Source: Lysobacteraceae bacterium | Lineage (GTDB): Bacteria > Pseudomonadota > Gammaproteobacteria > Xanthomonadales > Wenzhouxiangellaceae | Assembly (NCBI GenBank): GCA_020201235.1 | Contig: JAIVHD010000001.1 | Location: 1-14,851, forward strand | DNA: 14,851 nt | Direction of reading: 5' to 3' | Shown here: positions 6,363-13,360 of the stretch, in pieces | Layout: each line of letters starts with the position of its first letter | Numbering within the stretch: the stretch's first letter is position 1 | The notes under the pieces: model-generated | What the model was told of the DNA's origin: nothing | The model's database searches: none | Seen by the model: the letters and a program-made list of their open reading frames with translations, nothing else | Made by a program: the position numbers and the translations under genes

Positions 6363-8135
6363 ATGTACAAGGTTATCAGTCTGATACTGGTTCTGATTTG
6401 GTCTGGACCGGGCATGGCAGGCCTGGCAACCGCACAGGGACCACCGAAAATCATTCAGGACGTGCAGCTCCTGATCGAACGAGCGGCCCGCATGGATGTC
6501 ACCCGACCACCTCGTGAAACTCTGGCTTATCTGGATTCCATCCAGGACGCGCTGGCCGACGCGACGCTGCAACAGCGGGTCCAGTTGCGTATCATCCGGG
6601 CCCGGTCTCATGTGCTGATGACCGAGTACGACACGGCACTGGCAATTCTTGAGGATCTGCTGGCCAACGATCTGGTCCCTGTGCAGCGTCTCAGGGCGCT
6701 TGAGCTGGCGGCCAATCTGGCATTGCACATTGATCAATTCGAAGAAGGCTTCGATTACCTCAATCGGGCCATGATCTTGCAGGAAGAAGTCGATGATCCG
6801 GCGCTTAAAAGCGGCGTTTTTGGTCTGGCGACCTACTGGCATACACAGATGGGAGACCAGCAAAAGGGCCTTGAGTACGCGCAACGCACGATGCAACTGG
6901 CGCAAGCCTCCGGCGACACCCGCGAATTGTGTGTCGCCCTTGAGAAGTTGGGCCAGGCCGAGGAGATGATGGGCCTGCACGAGCGGGCCCTGGAAAGATA
7001 CCAAGCCGGCCTGGAGGCTTGTGAAGAGGCACAGGATCCGGTCTTTACCGGGGTCATGTATGGCCTGATGGGACGCTTGCTGACTCGATTGGAGCGTCAC
7101 GCCGAAGCCGAACCCTGGTTAGAAAAAGGCATCGAATTGACAACCGCTTCCGGCTTTCAGGATGGCGCAACGGATACCATGACAAAGTATGCCGAGCTGC
7201 TGGTGGCGCTGGAGCGCGATGACGAGGCGCGAGTTCTGCTCCAACAGGTACTGGACAAAACCCGCTCAGGTGGGCGCCCGCAGAACCGTGCCGATGCACA
7301 CCGTATGCTGGCCCACATTAGCCATCGCGCTGATGACTACCGCAGTGCCTGGAACTATATTACTGAATACCTGCAAGACCGTGAGGGGGTGCTCGATGTA
7401 GAGCGAGCCAGGATCATTGCCTTTCAAGAAGTGCAATTCGATCTCCACAGCCGAGAGCAGGAGATCCAGCTTTTGCGGGAGCAAACCCGGGTCTCGGACC
7501 TGCAGGAAACCACACGCAGACAGCAACGATTGATTCAGCTCATCGCTTTTGGCTTGGTCGCCCTGATTTTGGTGTTGTTGCTGGCCCTGTTGTTTCGGAC
7601 CCGGCGCGAGCGGCGCCATTTCCGCCACATGTCTGCCCACGATGGCCTGACCGGAATGCTCAATCACAGTCATTTTATTGATACCGCAAAGCAGCAGAGC
7701 CGTGAAGCGGGAGAGCACGGGAAAAACGTGATCCTGGTCCTGGCCGATATCGATCATTTCAAGCAATTCAATGACCGGCATGGTCACCAGGCCGGCGATG
7801 AAGTCTTGCGTAAAACCGCGAGCCGCTTCAAGGGGATCCTATCGCAATATGGCCTCGTCGGCCGTGTTGGAGGCGAAGAGTTTGCGGCCTGCCTGTTTGG
7901 ACTGGACATCGACAGAGCGACCAGGATCGTCGATCAGGTTCGCGAGGCTTTGCAATCCTGCCGATTGTCCGATGTTGAGGACCCGGTCACCATGAGCTTC
8001 GGCATTGCTCAATTGAGTCCCTCTGACCATTTTGAAAGTCTGCGGGCTCGTGCCGATGCCGCGCTCTATCGTGCCAAGCACGACGGACGTGACCGATTGG
8101 TCGTGGCCGGCGCGCCTGCAAGCGCCGCGACATAA
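6363..8135 (+). CDS. Diguanylate cyclase with periplasmic TPR domain
   Basis: The 590-residue product should make cyclic di-GMP in response to a periplasmic cue. Residues 1-25 are a signal peptide. Residues 27-350 are helical TPR-like repeats (for example VALEKLGQAEEMMGLHERAL and ALERDDEARVLL). A coiled-coil stretch rich in Gln, Arg and Glu (about 365-392) leads into one membrane segment (392-415). The GGDEF domain follows: HDGLTGMLNHSHF near 426, ADIDHFKQFND, and the active-site GGEEF at 503-507. It looks catalytically intact, but the RxxD inhibitory site expected just upstream is absent, so product inhibition may be lost. I chose the ATG at 6363 because it begins the signal peptide; a TTG at 6345 is in frame, and neither has a clear Shine-Dalgarno. 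The stop overlaps the ATG of the next gene (TAATG), so the two are translationally coupled. Confidence 0.9.
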   Translation: MYKVISLILVLIWSGPGMAGLATAQGPPKIIQDVQLLIERAARMDVTRPPRETLAYLDSIQDALADATLQQRVQLRIIRARSHVLMTEYDTALAILEDLLANDLVPVQRLRALELAANLALHIDQFEEGFDYLNRAMILQEEVDDPALKSGVFGLATYWHTQMGDQQKGLEYAQRTMQLAQASGDTRELCVALEKLGQAEEMMGLHERALERYQAGLEACEEAQDPVFTGVMYGLMGRLLTRLERHAEAEPWLEKGIELTTASGFQDGATDTMTKYAELLVALERDDEARVLLQQVLDKTRSGGRPQNRADAHRMLAHISHRADDYRSAWNYITEYLQDREGVLDVERARIIAFQEVQFDLHSREQEIQLLREQTRVSDLQETTRRQQRLIQLIAFGLVALILVLLLALLFRTRRERRHFRHMSAHDGLTGMLNHSHFIDTAKQQSREAGEHGKNVILVLADIDHFKQFNDRHGHQAGDEVLRKTASRFKGILSQYGLVGRVGGEEFAACLFGLDIDRATRIVDQVREALQSCRLSDVEDPVTMSFGIAQLSPSDHFESLRARADAALYRAKHDGRDRLVVAGAPASAAT

Positions 8136-8932
8136 TGACCACGGGACAGCTGGTTATTGTTGGCTGTGGCATCGAGCTTGGACGTCACATCAGTGAACGT
8201 ACTCTGTCGGAAATCCATTCTGCCGATGTAGTGTTCGTGATGGCCGATGCCTTTGCGCAGCAATGGTTGCGCTCGCTGAGGCCGGATTGTCACAGCCTGG
8301 CGCGGTATTACGGTGATACAAAGGATCGCCGCCAGACCTATCGCGAGATGGAATCTGTGATCCTTGAGGCAGTACGCGCCGGTCATCATGTATGTGCCGT
8401 TTTCTATGGCCATCCGGGCGTCTTTGCCCAAGTGCCACACAACGCGATGCGGTTGGCCCGTGCCGAGGGCTTTGCGACGCGGATGGAAGCCGGAATTTCA
8501 GCCGATGCCTGTCTCTACGCCGATCTTGGACTCGACCCCGGAGACCGGGGTGTTCAGTCCTTCGAGGCCACCCGCTTTCTGATCAGTCGGTATCCAGCCA
8601 ACCCGGCTGCCCTGCTAATCCTGTGGCAGGTGGCATTGAGCGGAAACCTGGACTGTATTGGATTCAAGCCTGATGCCGACCGGCTGCAGATTCTGGTTGA
8701 CAAACTGCTGCGCTGGTATCCGGCCAACACATCGGTGCTCCTGTACGAAGCGGCCCGCCTGCCGATACAACGCTTCCGTGCCGACTGGCTGCCACTGATT
8801 GAATTACCACAGGCACGCTACCGGGAATACACCACGCTGGTCATCCCTCCGGTAAGCGAGCCGGATCAAGATGAAGAAACCTTGGCCCGGTTGAGCCGCC
8901 TGTCTGCCCGAATGGCTACGCTGCCCGATTGA
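8135..8932 (+). CDS. Peptide backbone alpha-N-methyltransferase, split-borosin (SonM) type, tetrapyrrole-methylase fold
   Basis: The 265-residue product belongs to the SAM-dependent tetrapyrrole methylase fold but is shaped like the borosin methyltransferases, which methylate backbone amides of a peptide. It has VIVGCGIELG at the N-terminus, YYGDTKDRRQTYREM (58-72), YGHPGVFAQV (91-100), EAGISADACLYADLGLDPGD and DRLQILVDKLLRWYP. Tyr59, Arg65, Tyr69 and Tyr91 keep the spacing (6, 4, 22) of the catalytic Tyr/Arg/Tyr/Tyr set I recall for the fungal borosin enzyme OphMA. There is no fused precursor at its C-terminus, so the substrate must be separate, fitting the peptide gene at 5872-6081. The start overlaps the stop of the diguanylate cyclase gene. 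A corrin or siroheme methylase is the alternative, but no cobalamin or siroheme gene is near and the YGHPGVF phrase is borosin-like. Confidence 0.88.
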   Translation: MTTGQLVIVGCGIELGRHISERTLSEIHSADVVFVMADAFAQQWLRSLRPDCHSLARYYGDTKDRRQTYREMESVILEAVRAGHHVCAVFYGHPGVFAQVPHNAMRLARAEGFATRMEAGISADACLYADLGLDPGDRGVQSFEATRFLISRYPANPAALLILWQVALSGNLDCIGFKPDADRLQILVDKLLRWYPANTSVLLYEAARLPIQRFRADWLPLIELPQARYREYTTLVIPPVSEPDQDEETLARLSRLSARMATLPD

Positions 8933-8935
8933 GCT

Positions 8936-9045
8936 GCAATTGCGCGACGTTTCGCGGGCTTTGGGCGCGTTCGTGTGCAAGTCGCAGAGGCGAGTGCATC
9001 ATTGTTCTACCTCGTGACGAAGGGGTGGTAAATCAGGCCGGCTTG
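8936..9045. repeat. Degenerate palindromic repeat copy
   Basis: The right end GGGGTGGTAAATCAGGCCGG (9022-9041) matches the family. The interior (GGGCGCGTTCGTGTGCAAGTC) is a worn core and the left arm is hard to see. Its right arm overlaps the 3' end of the minus-strand methyltransferase gene and supplies that gene's stop codon. It fills the gap between two convergent genes. Confidence 0.5.
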
Positions 9046-9770
9046 ACCGAGTGAAATATGAACATGGAATCTCCACAGATTCCCATTCGTGTTTCCGTCG
9101 CTTCTGTAATCGTGGTGGTCATGCCACTTGAAACGCCAATCAGATCCGCGATGTCGGATCCGAACCTGTTGAATACGAGCGCACCGTTACTGTCGAAAGG
9201 ATCACCGTGATACTCCGGTGGCGCGAGATGCGCGATTTGTCCATCGACGAGCTCGGCCTGACGTTGGGTCGGATGACCCGGATACCACGGCATCGTAAAA
9301 ACGTGGGACCCTCCTGGCACAAGGATGCGCGAGACTTCCGCAAACGCGGCAGCCGGGTTGGCCACGTGCTCGAATACGTCCTGGCTGACGACGAGATCAA
9401 ATGATTCATCTCCGAATGTCAAGCATTCCAGATCCTGCGACGAGCCGCCGCATCCCATGTCATCGACAAGCAGCTCGGGCGAATAGACAGACCAGGCGTA
9501 ATTCGCCGCACGGCGCTCGAAAAACGCCCTGCTTCGGCTCGCCGGCGATGGCTCGTAGACCGCCATGTGCGACAGCCCGGCCCAATTTACCGAGATATAG
9601 TGAATGACCGCTCGCTCACGAGCCGAGCTTTTGCAGCGAACGCATTTGAGATCCTCCCGAAACCAGCCACCGAAAGCAATAAACAACGTCACTTTGCCGC
9701 AAACAGGACAATGACCCATGAATGGAGGCGTCCTGATTGATTGGCGAATGAGCGGAATAATCAACATCAT
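9033..9770 (-). CDS. Class I SAM-dependent methyltransferase with N-terminal zinc ribbon
   Basis: The 245-residue product has two CxxC pairs near its start (HCPVCG and KCVRCKSS; Cys21, 24, 43, 46), a zinc ribbon. A methyltransferase type-11-like domain follows: a weak SAM motif I (MAVYEPSPAS), then DLVVSQDVFEHV and EVSRILVPGGSHVFTMPW. Such zinc-ribbon methyltransferases often sit in surface-sugar clusters, but nothing here confirms a substrate. The start ATG at 9770 follows GAGG with a four-base gap; TTG 9773 and an ATG at 9719 are alternatives. The last residues (VKPA) and the stop codon fall in the arm of the adjacent repeat, so the present C-terminus may have been changed by the repeat. 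It is convergent with the borosin methyltransferase gene. Confidence 0.82.
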   Translation of the reverse strand: MMLIIPLIRQSIRTPPFMGHCPVCGKVTLFIAFGGWFREDLKCVRCKSSARERAVIHYISVNWAGLSHMAVYEPSPASRSRAFFERRAANYAWSVYSPELLVDDMGCGGSSQDLECLTFGDESFDLVVSQDVFEHVANPAAAFAEVSRILVPGGSHVFTMPWYPGHPTQRQAELVDGQIAHLAPPEYHGDPFDSNGALVFNRFGSDIADLIGVSSGMTTTITEATETRMGICGDSMFIFHSVKPA

Positions 9771-9841
9771 CAAACCTCAGCACGTGACCAACGCGACCGT
9801 GACGATAATTAAAATCTTGCGTGTATCCCAAGGTTACATGA

Positions 9842-10087
9842 ATTTCCGAGTGCGAGAGCCCAGGTCGACGATTCGCCGCGCTACGCTGGGGCGAATGGCG
9901 GCACACGCCGAAGCGCTCGTGGTGGACCCGCGGCGAGACCTGGCGGCCGCTGCCGCGCCGGGAATTCTCGCTGCGCGACGACTATAATGTTTTGATCGGC
10001 AGCGACGAGGAGAACCCGGCGTTCGTGGTTGAGTCGATCGACCGGTTTCGGGCGGTGCCGGCGCTGACGAGTTCGACGGCGTACTGA
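9842..10087 (+). pseudogene. C-terminal remnant of an unknown protein gene
   Basis: A plus-strand frame is open from just after a TGA at 9839 to a TGA at 10085-10087 and has no usable start or RBS. From about 9887 its translation is strikingly protein-like: WGEWRHTPKRSWWTRGETWR, then PLPRREFSLRDDYNVLIGSD and NPAFVVESIDRFRAV. Tryptophan-rich phrases and a regular charge pattern rarely appear in non-coding GC-rich DNA. It looks like the 3' end of a gene whose beginning was lost. I do not recognise the family. Confidence 0.45.
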
Positions 10088-10125
10088 TCTGGACCCGGGA
10101 TGCGCGTTGCCGAGGCGTCGCGACA

Positions 10126-10197
10126 GGATGCGATGTCTGTCTTCAACGCCCTCTACGCCTGGACTTGGGGCGTTGTCGCGAAGCTTGCGATACATCC
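10126..10197. repeat. Imperfect hairpin upstream of the MscS-like gene
   Basis: AACGCCC (10145-10151) pairs with GGGCGTT (10168-10174), and outer arms GGATG (10126-10130) and CATCC (10193-10197) extend the structure imperfectly. GGGGCGTT is similar to the core of the repeat family, but the end motifs are missing. It may be a very worn copy or an unrelated leader structure. Confidence 0.35.
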
Positions 10198-10254
10198 CTG
10201 ACCCCATCGCGCAATCGCCTGGGCGTGATCGATTCGAACAACGAGAGAGCAACA

Positions 10255-11139
10255 ATGGATTGGCTGCCGAACTTCACTGTACCGGATTCAATATTCAGCC
10301 TGATCGTCACCACCGCCATCCTGGTGGCCACGATCATGGTCTTACGCGGCCTTTCGGCTCGCTACATCCGTCGCAATGTCACCTCGCCCGAGCTGCGCCG
10401 CAAGTGGCTGGTGAACTCGCGCAACGGATTGCTGCTCCTGCTGCTCCTGGGGCTGGTACTGATCTGGGGCAACGAGCTTCGCACGCTGGCACTTTCAATC
10501 GTGGCGGTCGCGGTGGCGTTCGTGGTCGCCACGAAGGAGTTGATTCTCTGTCTGACCGGCTCGTTCCTCAAGAGCGGTGCCAGCGCCTTCAACCTTGGCG
10601 ACCGTATCCAGATCAAGGACTTCCGCGGCGATGTCATCGACCAGAATCTGCTGGCGACAACCATCCTGGAAGTTGGCCCCGGTAATTCGATGCACCAGCG
10701 CACGGGCCGCATGATTGTCATCCCAAACGCGCTTTTCGTGTCCGAGCCGATCGTCAACGAAAGCTTCACCGAGAACTACGGTTTTCATGTCTTTTCCGTA
10801 CCGTTCCGGCGCGAAGACGACTGGAACGCGGCTCGCCTGGCGTTCCTCGACGCCGCGCAGCGACGATGCGCGCCGTTTATCGAACAGGCGCGAGAACACA
10901 TGAGCCGGGTTGGCGATCTGCAGGGCCTGGGCATTCCACCGGTGGAGCCGCGCGTGACCCTGCATGTAGCGAACGCGACCGAAATTCGGCTGGTCATCCG
11001 CCTGCCCGTCCCCGCCGGGCAGCGAAGCACGCTCGAACAGGAAATTCTGCACGAGGTGCTGTCGAACATCGACGACTCGAAAGCCAAGCAACCTACCGGC
11101 GAGTCGAATCCAGCCGACCAATCCGCCGGAAAGGAATAG
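10255..11139 (+). CDS. MscS-family mechanosensitive channel protein
   Basis: The 294-residue product has the MscS layout: membrane segments near residues 13-32 (FSLIVTTAILVATIMVLRGL), 55-70 (GLLLLLLLGLVLIWG) and 74-103 (an Ala/Val-rich pore-type helix ending LILCLTGSFL). The cytoplasmic beta domain follows (FNLGDRIQIKDFRGDVID, RTGRMIVIPNALFVSEPIVN), then a mixed C-terminal domain. It would open to release solutes during hypo-osmotic shock. The ATG at 10255 is preceded by GAGAG and gives a sensible N-terminus; an in-frame start at 10165 would add 30 unlikely residues that lie in a hairpin. The last 20 residues are polar and probably disordered. It forms a single-gene unit. Confidence 0.9.
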   Translation: MDWLPNFTVPDSIFSLIVTTAILVATIMVLRGLSARYIRRNVTSPELRRKWLVNSRNGLLLLLLLGLVLIWGNELRTLALSIVAVAVAFVVATKELILCLTGSFLKSGASAFNLGDRIQIKDFRGDVIDQNLLATTILEVGPGNSMHQRTGRMIVIPNALFVSEPIVNESFTENYGFHVFSVPFRREDDWNAARLAFLDAAQRRCAPFIEQAREHMSRVGDLQGLGIPPVEPRVTLHVANATEIRLVIRLPVPAGQRSTLEQEILHEVLSNIDDSKAKQPTGESNPADQSAGKE

Positions 11140-11489
11140 GCAAAAGCCAGCCAGCTCGCGACCGCGTCAACCCGGCTGATTCACCACCCGGTCGTCGCGA
11201 GGCGGTTCCAGGTCCTGTGGCTGCGGCGTTTTGCGACCGAGCGCACCGGAGGCGTACTTGCCTGTCCGGTGAGGATGCGCTTGGCTGCAAAACGCCTCAG
11301 ACGCGGGGCCTGGGGCCGCCGCAGTAGATCGGATGGTGAACAAGCCGGGGTCAAACGGGCGCGAATGCCGCGGCACGATTCAAAACCTTCGATGCGCACA
11401 ATCCCGATCGGCGCGTAGACAACATGGTGGTTCCGATTTCCGGATTGATTGAGCCCATTGTCCGAAACTTGCCATCCGCATCGCCGACC
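11140..11489. other. Intergenic region filled mostly by a repeat
   Basis: This gap lies between the convergent MscS-like and truD genes. The palindromic repeat at 11171-11349 occupies half of it. The remaining 140 bases before the truD stop show no gene and no clear terminator. Confidence 0.6.
11171..11349. repeat. Palindromic intergenic repeat, complete reference copy
   Basis: This 179-bp copy is the best-preserved full-length one. The ends CCCGGCTGATTCACCACCC (11171-11189) and GGATGGTGAACAAGCCGGG (11331-11349) pair at 16 of 19 positions. The core GGCGTTTTGC (11225-11234) pairs perfectly with GCAAAACGCC (11287-11296). The centre folds again, CCGGA with TCCGG around GGCGTACTTGCC. The whole element can therefore form one long imperfect hairpin. 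Short frames inside it on either strand are not genes. Confidence 0.85.
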
Positions 11490-12569
11490 TTAGCGATCCG
11501 AACCGGCTGCTTCGTCCTCGCCCTTCCCATCCACATACTCCAGCAATTCCCGCAGCACGGTGGTCGCATAACAGCCCGATCGCAGGCCGAAGGTCAGCCG
11601 CAGTTGATCATCGGCCGGCCAATTCCATTCGAGATCCAGCACACGCATGCGCAGAGCGCGGCGGTCGGTCTTGAGACGGAAGCGGGCCAGGCCTTGTGCG
11701 AGTTCGGCGTGCTGTTCGATGACGTGCTGTTCGATCCGACCGGCCTGTACGGTCGCCGGGCCGGGCTGTTCGCCGACCAGCGGGCCGGTGGGGTGCAGGT
11801 CGAGTTCGGCGATGCGACGCTCGAGATCGGGGTCAGACGGGTCGGCCACGAAGGTCGAATGGGTGCCGTCGAGCATCAGCACATCGCCTTCGATCAGGTG
11901 GTTCCATGTGCGGTCGCGGATGCGCCGGTCGAGGACCTGGTTGAAGATCAGGCTGCGCGCGGCCGAAAGGTAAAAGCCGCGCTTGGACTTGGACGGCTTG
12001 CGCCTGAGTTCACCGCGAAACAGGCGATAGGCGCGGGCGATGTTGTTACCGCCAAAACGCTGTTCGCCGAAACCGTTGGGCACACCTTCTGCCGCGATTG
12101 TATCCAGCCGTATTTCAAGCGCGGCGCGGTCGCCGTCGACGTCGCGAATCAGCAACTCGAAGCGGTTGCCGGCCAGGCGTCCGCGCTGGATCTTGCGGTT
12201 GTGGCGCTGGCCCGCCAGAATCCGGATTCGTTGATCATCCCAGGCTTGCCAGTTGGGGTCCGGCCGGCCCGGCAGGTGAATGCTGAACGGCTGGACCGTG
12301 ACGGCGTTGCGGTCCTTGAGGCCGGCGAACCCGACATCGCGCACTGAAACGCCGGCAAGGCGGGCAAGATCGCGTGCGACGTCAATGGTGTTGGCACCGC
12401 GCTTTTCGATGTCAAGCCAGAGGTGCTCGCCTTCGCCCGACGGCGCATAGCCGGTTAATTCGATGACGCGGAAATCTTCGGGAAACCGGCGGATGACGCC
12501 GTGGCCCAGCGGACCGCCATGGGCAAACTCAGCCATCGCCGGGAGCGCCCTGGCGCGCGGCCTGGTCAT
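11490..12569 (-). CDS. truD: tRNA pseudouridine(13) synthase TruD
   Basis: TruD converts uridine 13 of certain tRNAs to pseudouridine. The product has the family marks: RRFPEDFRVIE, GEGEHLWLDIEKRGANT, the catalytic-loop motif GFAGLKDRNAVTVQ (Asp86, equivalent to Asp80 in E. coli), a conserved RLAGNRFELL, GVPNGFGEQRFG, and the C-terminal GCYATTVLREL. The length (359, or 348 from a second start) suits the family. The first ATG at 12569 has AAGG three bases upstream and overlaps ftsB by 41 bases; the ATG at 12536 (MAEFAHGG) overlaps by only eight and aligns better with E. coli TruD, so it is a serious alternative. In many gammaproteobacteria ispD and ispF lie between ftsB and truD; here they do not. 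A long plus-strand frame across this gene is a shadow. Confidence 0.95.
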   Translation of the reverse strand: MTRPRARALPAMAEFAHGGPLGHGVIRRFPEDFRVIELTGYAPSGEGEHLWLDIEKRGANTIDVARDLARLAGVSVRDVGFAGLKDRNAVTVQPFSIHLPGRPDPNWQAWDDQRIRILAGQRHNRKIQRGRLAGNRFELLIRDVDGDRAALEIRLDTIAAEGVPNGFGEQRFGGNNIARAYRLFRGELRRKPSKSKRGFYLSAARSLIFNQVLDRRIRDRTWNHLIEGDVLMLDGTHSTFVADPSDPDLERRIAELDLHPTGPLVGEQPGPATVQAGRIEQHVIEQHAELAQGLARFRLKTDRRALRMRVLDLEWNWPADDQLRLTFGLRSGCYATTVLRELLEYVDGKGEDEAAGSDR

Positions 12570-12918
12570 CGACCTTGCGATCTACAACGCGAACGGCGTC
12601 TGCGGGGGCTGTCGTTGTGGACTGCAGGGCATCCAGGCCGGGGGCAATCAAGTCGTTTGGAGCGACGATCAGATAGAATGTTTCGTCCTCGCGCACAAAA
12701 CCCAGCTCGGACCGCGCACGCTCCTCGACCGCGTCCAGCCCGGATTTCAGATCCAGCACTTCGGCGGCCAGTACGTCGTTGCGTGCCTTCATCGTTGCGT
12801 TTTGATCACGTTGAGTTTCGATGCGCTGCTCCAGTTCGGTCACCCGGCCATACTGCCGCCAGAGCTGTGCCTGGAGCCCGAGTAGCAAAAGTGCAAGAAT
12901 GATCATGATAATCCGCAT
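12529..12918 (-). CDS. ftsB: Cell division protein FtsB
   Basis: FtsB links FtsL and FtsQ in the divisome at the inner membrane. The 129-residue product has a membrane helix at residues 2-21 (MRIIMIILALLLLGLQAQLW), a coiled coil (RVTELEQRIETQRDQNATMK and on to about 70), and the signature RARSELGFVREDETFYLIV. After residue 95 comes a polar tail longer than in E. coli FtsB, ending near the overlap with truD. A weak RBS (GGGA) precedes the ATG at 12918. Its usual partner gene eno is not upstream; repeat elements are. Confidence 0.92.
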   Translation of the reverse strand: MRIIMIILALLLLGLQAQLWRQYGRVTELEQRIETQRDQNATMKARNDVLAAEVLDLKSGLDAVEERARSELGFVREDETFYLIVAPNDLIAPGLDALQSTTTAPADAVRVVDRKVDDQAARQGAPGDG

Positions 12919-12926
12919 GTGCTTAT

Positions 12927-12943
12927 CCCGGCTTGTTCATCCA
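12927..12943. repeat. Solo left arm of the palindromic repeat
   Basis: CCCGGCTTGTTCATCCA matches the outer arm of the family (compare CCCGGCTTGTTCACCATCC, the reverse of the right end at 11331-11349) but no partner arm is adjacent. It lies nine bases upstream of the ftsB start, where the arm covers the normal RBS region; the next full copy begins 20 bases away. Confidence 0.5.
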
Positions 12944-12962
12944 TTTGGCCGATCGCCCAGGC

Positions 12963-13130
12963 CCGGCCAATTCACCACCCGATCTACAGCCGCAGCCCCA
13001 AGTCCCCGTGCCTACAGCGTTTTGCAGCCAGCCACATCCCTAGCCTACGGGCGCGTACGTTTCCGGTGCGCTCGTTCGCGAAAACGCCGGATCGGGCCGC
13101 CTCGCGAAGATCGGGTGGTGAACAAGCCGG
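12963..13130. repeat. Palindromic intergenic repeat, full copy in reverse orientation
   Basis: TTCACCACCCGATC (12971-12984) and GATCGGGTGGTGAA (13109-13122) form a perfect 14-bp inverted repeat, and CCGGC / GCCGG extend it outward. The core pairs GCGTTTT (13017-13023) with AAAACGC (13081-13087). The asymmetric centre (TTCCGGTGCGCTCG) is the reverse complement of the centre in the other long copies, so this copy is inverted relative to them. Confidence 0.82.
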
Positions 13131-13204
13131 CCTCAGTGTAGCGCGCACCACGGCAGCATGCAGACCCGTTTCTGCCCGGAGTTTGTCGGATTTAACCGAC
13201 CGTA

Positions 13205-13355
13205 GCCACGCAAAGCCGGCGAGCAGCCTGTTGCGACCGAGTGCACCGGAAGCGTACTCGCCCGGCTGTTGGATAACGGCGGTGTGCGGATGCGCTTGGC
13301 TGCGAAACGCCTCGGATGCGAGGGCTGCGGCTCTGCAGCAGGCAGGGTAATAAGA
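13205..13355. repeat. Palindromic intergenic repeat, diverged long copy
   Basis: The interior matches the copy at 1265-1452 and the one at 11171-11349: GCGACCGAGTGCACCGGAAG, CGTACTCGCCCGGCTGTTGG, GCGGATGCGCTTGGCTGCGA and AACGCCTCGGATGCG. The right arm (GCAGGGTAATAAGACGGG) is worn. It ends a few bases from the dapE stop codon, which lies in the sequence that would continue the arm. Confidence 0.7.
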
Positions 13356-13360
13356 CGGGT

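Larger units (their letters stand above)
9774..10254. other. Intergenic region with gene remnant and hairpin
   Basis: This 480-bp gap lies between the divergent methyltransferase and MscS-like genes. Its middle holds a coding-like frame without a start (9842-10087), and a hairpin of about 72 bp follows at 10126-10197. The first 70 bases probably carry the promoter of the methyltransferase gene. No intact gene is visible. Confidence 0.55.
12919..13360. other. Intergenic region built from repeat copies
   Basis: This 440-bp gap between dapE and ftsB (both minus strand) holds a solo left arm (12927-12943), a full copy in reverse orientation (12963-13130) and a diverged copy (13205-13355). Between the last two, GTCGG (13183-13187) and CCGAC (13194-13198) form a small hairpin that could weakly end dapE transcripts. 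A promoter for ftsB and truD must lie here or upstream, but I could not assign one. Confidence 0.6.

Noticed and set aside
6087..7100. 337-codon minus-strand open frame
   Set aside because: Covers the repeat and the antisense strand of the TPR-GGDEF gene; part of its translation comes from the repeat.
8135..8932. Corrin or siroheme methyltransferase
   Set aside because: Same fold, but no cobalamin or siroheme genes nearby, and the Tyr/Arg/Tyr/Tyr spacing and YGHPGVF motif favour the borosin group.
11424..12347. 307-codon plus-strand open frame
   Set aside because: Antisense to truD, whose motifs are unambiguous.
11171..13355. Repeats as integron attC sites with gene cassettes
   Set aside because: The ends lack the RYYYAAC/GTTRRRY core, the adjoining genes are essential housekeeping genes in both orientations, and no integrase is present.
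1104..13355. CRISPR array
   Set aside because: The repeats are widely separated by genes, variable in length and have no regular spacers.
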